A stretch of 60,877 nucleotides of DNA from Opitutales bacterium (GTDB taxonomy: Bacteria; Verrucomicrobiota; Verrucomicrobiia; Opitutales; Oceanipulchritudinaceae), in NCBI GenBank assembly GCA_020831525.1, contig JAFIGH010000019.1, forward strand, positions 1 through 60,877, in the 5' to 3' direction. This document shows positions 43,123 through 51,340 of this stretch, in pieces. The number at the start of each line of letters is the position of its first letter. Position 1 is the first letter of the stretch. The notes under the pieces are model-generated. The model was not told where the DNA came from and did not search any database. It saw nothing but the letters and a program-made list of their open reading frames with translations. The translations under genes and the position numbers were made by a program.

Positions 43123-44445
43123 CTACAACTGCGCCACCCATGCGTTGTATTCACTTTGCAAAGACTGATCGAGCTGGGGCAGCGAGGCGGCAAGGTTGAC
43201 GTCCTCATGGATGTCCGCCTCGAGGTCAAAGAGGCCCCGGCGTGTGCGTTTGTAACGCCCTTTACGGATGGCCCACTGCTGTGTCTGGTTACCCCCGTGG
43301 CGGTAGCGGAAGTAGAGCGACTCGTGGGGCGACGCCGCGGTGCCCGCGAGCATCGGCGTGGGATCGCGCCCGTCGATGATCCGGTCGGACGGCACCGGCA
43401 GACCGGCCGCTGCGAGGGCCATGGCGAAGAAATCGATCTGCATGAAGGGCTCGGCGCAGGTGTGGCCTTCCGCCGTGTGTCCCGGCCAGCGCGCGATGCA
43501 GGGCACGCGGATACCGCCTTCTTCGAGGTCGCGCTTTTGCCCGCGGAGGGGACGGTTGGATCCGCCGTAGATGTACTCACCGCCGTTGTCCGACATGAAG
43601 ATGACAAGGGTGTCTTCGGCGAGGTCGAGATGGTCGAGGGTATCGAGAATGCGCCCGATGCCGGCGTCCATCGACGTGGTGGCGGCGAGGTAGCCCCGGC
43701 GCATGGCATCCGGGTATTCGCTCGCCGGATACATATCGAGAAATTCCTGCGGCGCCTGCATGACGCGGTCGTCATTGGCCGGGTAGTGCGGGGCCACATG
43801 CGGCACAAAGGCAAAGAACGGGCGGCGGCGGTTGCGCTCGATGAAGGCGATGGTTTCGTCGGTTATGAGGTCGGTGATGTATCCCTCGCGCCGGACCGGC
43901 TGGTTTCCGCGGTAGAGATCGGGATCGCCGTAGTAGGTGTGGTCGTAGAAATCAATCGCCCCCGGCGGACAGCCGAAGAAGTCGTCGAACCCACGGTCGA
44001 CGGGCCGACTGCCGGGTGCCCAGCCGAGGTGCCACTTCCCGAAACAGCCGCTCACGTAGCCGCGGTCCTTGAGGAGACGCGGGAGGATGATCTCGCTGCG
44101 CGGCATGCCGATACCGTAGTTGGTTTGCTGGAAGAGGATGGTGTCGCCCATGCCGCAACGCTGCGGGTGGCGGCCGGTGAGCAAGCCGACCCGCGTGGGG
44201 GTGCAGACCGGTGAGGTGACGTAGAAGTCGGTGCACCGCACGCCCTCGGCGGCCAGCGCGTCGAGCCGCGGTGAGAGCACATCCGGGCTCCCGTAGCATC
44301 CGAGGTCTTCGTAGCCCTGGTCATCGGAAACAATGAGGAGGATGTTTGGCGGGCGCGAGGCACTTGAGGCCCGTGCGATCCATGGCGCGGCCATGGAGGC
44401 GGCGGCGAGGTGTCCGCATCCGCGGATGAACTGTCGGCGGTTCAT
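43123..44445 (-). CDS. exported type I sulfatase
   Basis: A 440-residue formylglycine-dependent sulfatase. The N-terminus MNRRQFIRGCGHLAAASMAA looks like a Tat signal. Metal ligands D41-D42 (IVSDDQG) and the modification site C81-T-P-T-R85 (SPVCTPTRVGLLTGRHPQ) are present, as is GKWHLG and MSDNGGE. The Cys must be converted by a formylglycine-generating enzyme encoded elsewhere. Substrate is unknown, likely a sulfated polysaccharide. The adjoining beta-helix protein and LacI regulator fit a polysaccharide locus. Confidence 0.92.
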   Translation of the reverse strand: MNRRQFIRGCGHLAAASMAAPWIARASSASRPPNILLIVSDDQGYEDLGCYGSPDVLSPRLDALAAEGVRCTDFYVTSPVCTPTRVGLLTGRHPQRCGMGDTILFQQTNYGIGMPRSEIILPRLLKDRGYVSGCFGKWHLGWAPGSRPVDRGFDDFFGCPPGAIDFYDHTYYGDPDLYRGNQPVRREGYITDLITDETIAFIERNRRRPFFAFVPHVAPHYPANDDRVMQAPQEFLDMYPASEYPDAMRRGYLAATTSMDAGIGRILDTLDHLDLAEDTLVIFMSDNGGEYIYGGSNRPLRGQKRDLEEGGIRVPCIARWPGHTAEGHTCAEPFMQIDFFAMALAAAGLPVPSDRIIDGRDPTPMLAGTAASPHESLYFRYRHGGNQTQQWAIRKGRYKRTRRGLFDLEADIHEDVNLAASLPQLDQSLQSEYNAWVAQL

Positions 44446-44562
44446 GTCTCGGGGTGAAAGGGTGGGAAGAACAAGGGGAAAAGAAAACCGGCCGGGGAAG
44501 AGGCTTCCCGCGACCGGTTGGGTAGGAATCAAACTCGCGGCGGTTCTCCGGCCTCCCGGTCG

Positions 44563-45291
44563 TCAACGCCGCCGCCGCAGGACAACGAGACCGAGGGCGA
44601 GGAGCCCGGCGAGGGCCGCATAGGTTGCCGGCTCGGGAATGGCGGTCAGCTCCATCGCGTTGAGGTGCTGGGCATCAACGCCGGCGCCGGACGTCGTGTT
44701 CTCCAGCACGAGGTTGCCGGAGCCGTCGGTCAAGAGATCAGAGAAGGTGTGGACCAGCGTGTCGTCTGGATCGACAGAGATTGTGACTTGGTCCGGGCCG
44801 GGATTGGCGATCCAATCGTGCGCATTGCGCCCGGCGGTGTTTGCCGAAAGGACGGAGAGGTTGTAGGTCAGGCTGTCGTCCAGACCGCTGAAGACGAAAC
44901 GTTGCGGGGAGTCTGAATGGTAGGTCAGGTTTTGTTGGGCGATGTCGGGAATCGCGCCTGAGGCGGGAAAGGAGCGGTTGGGGTCCGCCGGTTCGGTGCG
45001 CCCGCCGATTCCGAAGAGATCGGTGCCGAGACCGCTCCCTTCGATGGAGAGTGCGACACCTGTGGTGGCGCCGTCGGAGAAGCGGATGAGGTCGCCCACG
45101 AGGGTGCCGGCGGAGATCGTCCCGCCGCTTGCTCCTTCAACATTGTTCCAATTTTCACCGGCAGTGTTTCCAGTTTGTGTGAAGTTGATGACGACGGTGT
45201 CGTTGGCGAGGATCTGCGCGGAGGCGGATGCGGTGATGAATGCGGCGCTGACGGCGGTCAGGGCGAAGGATAGCTTTTGGAGCCTTTTCAT
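44563..45291 (-). CDS. PEP-CTERM exported protein, paralogue A
   Basis: A 242-residue exported protein with signal peptide (MKRLQKLSFALTAVSAAFIT...). It ends in a PEP-CTERM sorting signal: IPEPATYAALAGLLALGLVV then RRRR, for recognition by exosortase. The body (GENWNNVEGASGGTISAG, FVFSGLDDSLTYNLSVLSAN, TISVDPDDTLVHTFSDLL, AQHLNAMELTAIPEP) is a close paralogue of the next gene upstream. Function unknown; probably a surface-attached or extracellular matrix protein. Confidence 0.85.
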   Translation of the reverse strand: MKRLQKLSFALTAVSAAFITASASAQILANDTVVINFTQTGNTAGENWNNVEGASGGTISAGTLVGDLIRFSDGATTGVALSIEGSGLGTDLFGIGGRTEPADPNRSFPASGAIPDIAQQNLTYHSDSPQRFVFSGLDDSLTYNLSVLSANTAGRNAHDWIANPGPDQVTISVDPDDTLVHTFSDLLTDGSGNLVLENTTSGAGVDAQHLNAMELTAIPEPATYAALAGLLALGLVVLRRRR

Positions 45292-45351
45292 GTAGGTATG
45301 TGAGCTGTTGGGTTTTTGTTTTTCTGTGAACAGAAGAGAGTTTTGTCCGGT

Positions 45352-46197
45352 TTACTGCTGCGGGAAGAAGCCCCATGCCCCGTCCTCCGCGGAATCGGCG
45401 GGCGGGAAGTAGAGCCATTTCCAGAGGTCCTCGCTCCAGATCCACGGGTCGTGTTCGACATGGAGGAGGCCGAGCCAGTCGCCGGTGTCGGCCACGCCGT
45501 CTTCGACGGGGAATCCGGCCCACGAGCGCGTCTCGGCCGGAACGGCGGCCAGTTCGATGGCGTTGAGGTGCTGGGCGTTGCCGCCGCCCTCGTCCGAGGT
45601 GTTTTCGAGAAGGATCCTGCCGGCACCGTCGGTGGAGAGCCCGGCGAAGGTGTGGACCATGCCGTCGTCGGGGTCGACCGTGATGCTGACTTCATCGGGC
45701 CCCGGTTGGGCGACCCACGCATGCGGATTGCGGTCGGTGGTGTTGGCGGAGAGAATGGAGAGGTCGTAGGTCAGGCTGTCGTCGAGGCCGCTGAAGATGA
45801 AGTGCTGCGGGGTGCGAACGTGAAAGGTGAGATTCTCCTGGACCTCGGCGGGTATGGCACCGGAGTAGGGGAAGGCGCGCCCGGCGTCGAAGGGCTCATC
45901 GCGCCCGCCGATGCCGAAGCGGTTCTCGACCGGATGCCCCATGCCTTCGCCTGCGATGGCGAGGGAAACGCCCGAAGCCGAGCCGTCGCCAAAGCGGATG
46001 AGGTTGTCGATGAGGATGCCCTCCGCGATGGTGGCGCCGCTGGGGGCCGAGACGTTGTTCCAGTTGTCACCAGCGATGTTGGTGTCTTTGGTGAAGTTGA
46101 CGGCGAGTACCTCGCCGGGCTGGATCTGCGCGGCGGCGGACGCGGTGAGGAGAGCGGCGGCCGTCAGGACGGTGGATTTCAAGTTTCGGGTAGGCAT
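45352..46197 (-). CDS. exported protein, paralogue B with tryptophan-rich tail
   Basis: A 281-residue exported protein, clear paralogue of the gene that follows it (FTKDTNIAGDNWNNVSAPSG, FIFSGLDDSLTYDLSILSAN, AQHLNAIELAAVPAE). Instead of PEP-CTERM it ends in TGDWLGLLHVEHDPWIWS, EDLWKWLYFPPADSAEDG, AWGFFPQQ, a tryptophan-rich tail I recall from Opitutae exported proteins. ATG 46197 (MPTRNLKS) is used; ATG 46203 adds two residues. It is divergent from lacI. Confidence 0.8.
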   Translation of the reverse strand: MPTRNLKSTVLTAAALLTASAAAQIQPGEVLAVNFTKDTNIAGDNWNNVSAPSGATIAEGILIDNLIRFGDGSASGVSLAIAGEGMGHPVENRFGIGGRDEPFDAGRAFPYSGAIPAEVQENLTFHVRTPQHFIFSGLDDSLTYDLSILSANTTDRNPHAWVAQPGPDEVSITVDPDDGMVHTFAGLSTDGAGRILLENTSDEGGGNAQHLNAIELAAVPAETRSWAGFPVEDGVADTGDWLGLLHVEHDPWIWSEDLWKWLYFPPADSAEDGAWGFFPQQ

Positions 46198-46319
46198 GAT
46201 CATTTGTGCGTTGAAGGTTGTTGCACCGGCTTGCCGTCGTCCGGGCAACCCGGAGATTTGTTCCAAAGGAGTCAGGTTCACTGTTGCCGGTGCCTCCGCC
46301 CCCCGGAAGCCCTTTTGGC

Positions 46320-46333
46320 TTGTAATTATACAA
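46320..46333. promoter_or_regulatory. candidate LacI-type operator / -10 region
   Basis: TTGTA-ATTA-TACAA is an inverted repeat with identical 5-bp arms, in the 158-bp gap between the divergent paralogue and lacI genes. On the minus strand the overlapping sequence reads TATAAT (46325-46330). A good -35 was not found. Confidence 0.38.
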
Positions 46334-46355
46334 AACGGGGTGAGGATGCCGTTCT

Positions 46356-47396
46356 GTGGATGCATCGAAGCGGCGGATTACCCTCAAGGATGTCGCCCGC
46401 GAGGCCGGGGTGAGCGTGATGACGGCCTCGTATGCGCTGCGCAATCATCCGGCGACGGCGGCGGCGACGCGTCAGCGGGTGAAAGCGGTGGCGGAGAAGA
46501 TAGGTTACCGACCGGATCCGGTCTTGGGGGCGTTGACGGCCTACCGCACCCGTGCGGGGGGCAAGCGCTTGAAGGGGGTCATCGGGGTTTTGGTCGACCA
46601 GCCTCCGCGCCAATGGGAGGCCCTCGCGTTTGGCGCGCAGGTAATGAGCGGATTGCGGCAGCGGGCGGAGGAACTGGGGTATACGGTGGAGTATTTTGAG
46701 ACCGGCGGCGGCATGAGTGCGAAGCGGACGACCTCGGTGCTGCGCAGCCGCGGAGTGCGTGGCCTCATCGTGGCGGCGCCGGCGGCGCCCGGTGCCTGCA
46801 TCGAGCTGGGTTGGGAGCATTTCTGCGCCGTGGGCATCGGTCGTTCGCTCGACTCGCCGTTGCTCGACTATGTCAGCGCAAACCAATACGAGTCCGGGCT
46901 GCGCATCATGAGCGAGCTGGCGGCGCGCGGGTACCGGCGCGCGGGATTTGTTTCGCCCATGCAGGTTGACGAACGCATCGGGCACCGCTTTCTAGCGGCG
47001 TATTTCGTGAGCCAGCAGGAGCTTTACGGAGCACCCGCGCTGGTCCCGCCGCTGCTCGACCATGCCAATGAGGCCGACGCTGTGTCACGGTGGCTTCGGC
47101 TGCATAAGCCGGACGCGGTGATCTCGGACGATGCTGTCATTCACTCCGTTCTCCGCCGGATCGGACTGCGGGTGCCGCGGGACATCGGTGTGGCGGTGAC
47201 GCGCCTGATGGATATTGAGACGGAATTGTCAGGAATTGTTCCCCGCCTGACGATGATCGGAGCCAAATCTGTCGAGTTTCTCCACGCGAAACTCCTCACC
47301 GGAGATACGGGCGTGCCCGAAGAGCGCACTGGTTCGGTCATCAGCGGATACTGGCATGAAGGCGCGACACTGCGCTCGCGCAGTGCTGCGGAATGA
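46356..47396 (+). CDS. LacI-family transcriptional regulator
   Basis: A 346-residue regulator. The HTH is ITLKDVAREAGVSVMTASYA then LRNHPATAAATRQRV; a periplasmic-binding-protein-like effector domain follows (GVIGVLVDQPPRQWEALAFG, GLIVAAPAAPGACIELGW, AARGYRRAGFVSPMQVDER, HKPDAVISDDAVIHSVLRR, IGVAVTRLM). The start is a GTG at 46356 with GGGGTGAGGA upstream; no ATG fits in frame. It is divergent from the paralogue/sulfatase/beta-helix genes and is their likely regulator. Confidence 0.9.
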   Translation: MDASKRRITLKDVAREAGVSVMTASYALRNHPATAAATRQRVKAVAEKIGYRPDPVLGALTAYRTRAGGKRLKGVIGVLVDQPPRQWEALAFGAQVMSGLRQRAEELGYTVEYFETGGGMSAKRTTSVLRSRGVRGLIVAAPAAPGACIELGWEHFCAVGIGRSLDSPLLDYVSANQYESGLRIMSELAARGYRRAGFVSPMQVDERIGHRFLAAYFVSQQELYGAPALVPPLLDHANEADAVSRWLRLHKPDAVISDDAVIHSVLRRIGLRVPRDIGVAVTRLMDIETELSGIVPRLTMIGAKSVEFLHAKLLTGDTGVPEERTGSVISGYWHEGATLRSRSAAE

Positions 47397-47460
47397 AGCG
47401 CCGTTTGTCGACGGCGGGGAAGTTAATGGATGCTCGACGAGGAGGATTGAGACACGGTGG

Positions 47461-49665
47461 TCAAGTGAGCGCGAGGGAGATTTTGTTGCGCAGGTCGGTG
47501 CACCGTTCATTGCCTGAAGTATTGCGCACCGCCATGGCGTAGGCGGCGGGATCGCCGACGAGGATGACCTTCCGCCGCGCGCGGGTGATCGCTGTATAGA
47601 GGAGGTTGCGCTGGAGGAGAAGAAAGTGGGCGCGTACTAGCGGAAGCACGACAACCGGGAACTCGCTGCCCTGCGCTTTGTGAACGGTGACGGCGTAGGC
47701 GGGAATGAGTTCGCCGAGTTCCTCCGGCTTGTAGGCGATGCGCTCGCCTTCGAACTGTACGTGGATTTCTTCCTTTGCGGCATCTTGTGCGACGATGCGA
47801 CCGAGGTCGCCGTTGAAGACGCCCTTCTCGTAATTGTTACGGTTCTGTAGCACGCGGTCGCCAACGCGGAAAAGAAATGCGGCCCGGCCCGCCGCGACGG
47901 GCGTGCCGTGCGGATTCAGTGCCTGCTGGAGCGTTTGATTTAGGTTTGCGATCCCGGCGACGCCCCGGTGCATGGGGGCGAGGACCTGGAACTCCACCTC
48001 CCGGCCGAAAAACGCGGGCAACCGCTCGGCGCAGAGAGTGCGCACGGCGTCGAGGCACGCCTCGGGCGGCGGCGCGGCAAGCATCTGGATGTCGCGCTCC
48101 GGATCGACTTCGTCCGGCGTGCGGGCAAGGGGAGGGGGGCGCGTATCGCCCGCGAGAATTCGGTGGGCTACGGCGACAATGCTGCTGTCCTCGTCCTGAC
48201 GGTAGATCCGCGTGAGCGCGGTGGACGAGATACATCCTGAGGCGAGGGCGTCGTGGAGCACGTTGCCCGCCGCCACGCTGGGCAGTTGGTCGGCGTCGCC
48301 GACGAGGACGAGGTGCGCGCCGCCGGGGACCGCCTGGAAGAGGGCGGCCGCCATGCGGGTGTCGAGCATGCTCGCCTCGTCGATGATAAAGCAGTCGCCT
48401 TTGAGCGGGTTTGCCGCGTCGTGCACAAAGCCGCCCGCGACGGGATCGAACTTGAGCAACCGGTGGAGCGTGGAGGCGGGATGGCGGCAGCTCTCCGACA
48501 TTCGTTGGGCGGCGCGCCCCGTGGGTGCGGCGAGGACGATGCGCGCCTTTTTCGCGGCGAGGATTGACGTAAGGGCGCGGAGGATGGTGGTCTTTCCGGT
48601 GCCGGGACCGCCCGTGAGAATCGACACGGTGCCGGTGAGTGCGCGGCGCACGGCTTCGGCCTGTTCCGGAGCGAAACCAAAGCCGGCCCGCTGCTGCGCC
48701 CATGCCACGGCGGCGTCGACTTTGATGGGCGGGAGGCGCGAGCGGCCGCGCGCGAGGCGGTTGATGTGTTCCGCGATGGTCGTCTCCGCCCGCGCCGTAG
48801 CGGGAAGCTGGTACAGGCCGGGCCCGGCTTCGATGATGGTGTTTTCTTCGAGGAGGGCGGCGATTCTTTCGGCGAGGCGCGCGGGATCGCAATCAAGGAG
48901 TTTGGCGGCCGTGGCGACAGCTTCTTCGCGGGGAAACGCGGTGTGCCCTTCGTCCTCCATGGACCGAAGGGTGAAGATAAGGCCGGCGTCGATCCGCTCG
49001 GGCGAGTCGTTGGCAAAGCCGAGATTGAGGGCGATGCGGTCGGCGGTTTTGAATCCGATGCCTGGCACAGCGCGCGCCACCTCGTATGGATGGTTGCGCA
49101 GCATGGTCTGAGCGCCCGCGCCATAGCGGTCGATGAGCCGTTTGGAGAGAGAGGCGGAGACACCGTGTTGCTGCAGGAACACCATGACTTCGCGCTCGGC
49201 GCGCTGCGCGTCCCACGCCTTTTTGATCTCCGCGGCGCGCTTCGGGCCGATGCCTTCGACCTCGCGCAGGCGTCCGGACTCTTCGTCGATCACGCGAAGG
49301 GTTTCCGCGCCGAAGCAGTCGACGATCTTCTCGGCGTAGGTCTTGCCGATGCCTGGCACCAGACCGCTGCCCAAGTATTTGCGGATCCCGTACACGGTCG
49401 CGGGAAGCATGGAGCGGAAACGCTCGGCCTTGAACTGCCGCCCGTATTCGCGGTGCGTCGTCCACTGCCCGCGGACCTCAAGGGTCTCTCCGCACTGCAC
49501 GCCTGGCAGCGCGCCGACGACCGATACCGTTTCCCGCGATTTCTCCGGGCGCAACTCGCCCACGCAGTAGTGGGTCGACTCATTGTAATACACGATACGC
49601 TCCAGCACGCCCCGGAGCATCGATCCGTCGCGCCCGTCGCCCGCGCCCGCGCCGGTCTTTTCCAT
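47461..49665 (-). CDS. recD2: RecD2-type helicase
   Basis: A 734-residue SF1B 5'-3' DNA helicase of the RecD2/TraA class, not part of RecBCD. An OB-like N-terminus and helix-hairpin-helix motifs (LVPGIGKTYAEKIVDCFG, REVEGIGPKRAAEIKKAW, AVPGIGFKTADRIALNLG) precede the motor: Walker A ILTGGPGTGKTT, Walker B FIIDEASMLDTRM, LVLVGDADQLPSVAAGNVL, and motif VI VTVHKAQGSEFPVV, LLYTAITRARRKVILVGD. The RecD2-specific long N-terminal region is present. Confidence 0.95.
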   Translation of the reverse strand: MEKTGAGAGDGRDGSMLRGVLERIVYYNESTHYCVGELRPEKSRETVSVVGALPGVQCGETLEVRGQWTTHREYGRQFKAERFRSMLPATVYGIRKYLGSGLVPGIGKTYAEKIVDCFGAETLRVIDEESGRLREVEGIGPKRAAEIKKAWDAQRAEREVMVFLQQHGVSASLSKRLIDRYGAGAQTMLRNHPYEVARAVPGIGFKTADRIALNLGFANDSPERIDAGLIFTLRSMEDEGHTAFPREEAVATAAKLLDCDPARLAERIAALLEENTIIEAGPGLYQLPATARAETTIAEHINRLARGRSRLPPIKVDAAVAWAQQRAGFGFAPEQAEAVRRALTGTVSILTGGPGTGKTTILRALTSILAAKKARIVLAAPTGRAAQRMSESCRHPASTLHRLLKFDPVAGGFVHDAANPLKGDCFIIDEASMLDTRMAAALFQAVPGGAHLVLVGDADQLPSVAAGNVLHDALASGCISSTALTRIYRQDEDSSIVAVAHRILAGDTRPPPLARTPDEVDPERDIQMLAAPPPEACLDAVRTLCAERLPAFFGREVEFQVLAPMHRGVAGIANLNQTLQQALNPHGTPVAAGRAAFLFRVGDRVLQNRNNYEKGVFNGDLGRIVAQDAAKEEIHVQFEGERIAYKPEELGELIPAYAVTVHKAQGSEFPVVVLPLVRAHFLLLQRNLLYTAITRARRKVILVGDPAAYAMAVRNTSGNERCTDLRNKISLALT

Positions 49666-49762
49666 GACTCGAATTTCTGGAATACGTTCCGCCGCGTCAA
49701 GACCGCGGCGGAGCGGTCCTTTGCGCTTGCCTCGCGCCTGTCTCTGCGGGAAACCCGTGGAT

Positions 49763-50338
49763 ATGCAAATCCGCTGGACTGCGCTGCTATGGGTTGGCGT
49801 GTGCTTCGTGGCGAATTACGCGGTCGCCGCCCCGGAGCTGCGCATGCAGGACCTGGAGAGAACCGTCGAGAATCTGGAGCGGGCGCTGCGCGAGGCGCGC
49901 CGCCCGCATGCCGAAGCCATGCCGCGGCGGGACATGCCGCCGCCGCGCCGGATGAAAGTGCTGCCCCGCGAGGATGCGCGCCTGCACGGGGACGCCCCGA
50001 TCAATCCCGGGCGCGACCGTCCTGGTTTGCTGCGGCGAGCACCCGCCACCTCGTCGCCCCGTGAACGTGCCGACCGTCCGGTGGTGATGGATTGGTCGGG
50101 ACGGACCGCGCCTGAGCCCGGTTCATGGCGTCAGACCTCGAGGCGCGCCTCCGATATTGATGCCGCCGGGCAGGCGAGGCTCGTGGCAAACGCGCCGGTA
50201 GTGAGGGTTGACTTGGGGAGGCCGTCTTTGAGGGAAGCGCTCGAATCCGTTTCGTTGGAGGATGTGAACCGGTATGTTTTCCGGCGCAACCGTGCGGACA
50301 GCGACGGTCTGCCGTCCGTGCGGGCGGGCGGGGAGTAG
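49763..50338 (+). CDS. exported protein of unknown function
   Basis: A 191-residue protein with a signal peptide (TALLWVGVCFVANYAVAA). A short coiled segment follows (RMQDLERTVENLERALREAR), then a long Pro/Arg-rich, probably disordered region, and a C-terminal block SLREALESVSLEDVNRYVFR. I recognise no family. The upstream ATG at 49664 would add a stretch without homology, so 49763 is used. It converges on the RimK-like gene. Confidence 0.6.
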   Translation: MQIRWTALLWVGVCFVANYAVAAPELRMQDLERTVENLERALREARRPHAEAMPRRDMPPPRRMKVLPREDARLHGDAPINPGRDRPGLLRRAPATSSPRERADRPVVMDWSGRTAPEPGSWRQTSRRASDIDAAGQARLVANAPVVRVDLGRPSLREALESVSLEDVNRYVFRRNRADSDGLPSVRAGGE

Positions 50339-50371
50339 GCGGCATCAAGGGCTTCGCCGTCCCCGCTTCCT

Positions 50372-51340
50372 TCAGCGACCGTCCGCCGCGAAAGCGTCCG
50401 CGGCAAAAGCCACACGCGCTTCGGCGGGTTTCGGAAAGATCCCCGTGGCTTCGCGCTCGACTGTTTGCAGGCGCGGCAGCAGACCCTGCCCGCAGGCGAT
50501 CTGGATGCTCAGGCCGGGGCGGGCGTTCAGTTCGAGGACGAGCGGCCCTTTCTCCGCGTCGATAACGAGATCGACCCCGAGGTAGCCGAGGCCGGTGAGT
50601 TCGTAACACCGCGCGGCGAGGAGGAGGAGCGTCGGCCAGTCCGGCAGGGCAATATCGGTGAAGGCCATGCCGGTGTCGGGGTGCTCGGTGACAATGCGGT
50701 TGCGGCAGGTGGCGTGGATGGCCCGGCCCGTGGCGATATCGAGGCCCACGCCGATGGCACCTTGGTGGAGATTGGCGCGGCCGTCCGAGAGACTCGTCGA
50801 GAGCCGGAGCATGGCCATGACGGGATAGCCTTTGAAGACGAGGACCCGCACATCGGGCACGCCTTGGAAGCTCACTGTATCGAGAGGCGGCGCTGACCGC
50901 ACACGGTGTTCGATGATCGCCCGGTCGAGGTGTCCGCCGAGGCTATGCAGTCCGCTGAGGATGTTGGCGAGGTGGCGCTCAATCTGTGCGCGCGGGACGG
51001 GCTTTCCGTTGGTTTTGAGGTAATCGCCGCCGTTGCGCCCGACGAGCACCATGACGCCGTTGCCGCCGGCGCCCCGGGCGGGTTTGATGACGAACGAATC
51101 GTGCGCCGCCATGCGGTCGTGGAATCCGCGGATCTGGTGGTGGAACTCCACGGTCCCGTAAAGCGGCGGAATGGCAATCCCGGCTTCCATGGCGAGGCGT
51201 TTGGTGAAGAGTTTGTCGTCGACGCGCGGGTAAAGGCGGCGCGGGTTATGCTCCTGGATAAAGCGGTGGTTGCGTGCGTTGATGCCGAGGACGCCGCGCT
51301 CCCTGAGAATCCGCGGATGGATCCACTCCGGAAGTTTCAT
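50372..51340 (-). CDS. RimK-related ATP-grasp ligase
   Basis: A 322-residue ATP-grasp enzyme of the alpha-L-glutamate-ligase-like group (TIGR02291 type). Motifs: LGINARNHRFIQEHNPRRLY, FVIKPARGAGGNGVMVL (ATP-binding), and GVDLVIDAEKGPLVLELNAR followed by PGLSIQ (metal/ATP site). It begins inside the stop of the upstream membrane-protein gene (overlap 4 nt). Members form carboxylate-amine bonds, but the substrate of this subgroup is not known. Third gene of a conserved three-gene cassette. Confidence 0.88.
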   Translation of the reverse strand: MKLPEWIHPRILRERGVLGINARNHRFIQEHNPRRLYPRVDDKLFTKRLAMEAGIAIPPLYGTVEFHHQIRGFHDRMAAHDSFVIKPARGAGGNGVMVLVGRNGGDYLKTNGKPVPRAQIERHLANILSGLHSLGGHLDRAIIEHRVRSAPPLDTVSFQGVPDVRVLVFKGYPVMAMLRLSTSLSDGRANLHQGAIGVGLDIATGRAIHATCRNRIVTEHPDTGMAFTDIALPDWPTLLLLAARCYELTGLGYLGVDLVIDAEKGPLVLELNARPGLSIQIACGQGLLPRLQTVEREATGIFPKPAEARVAFAADAFAADGR

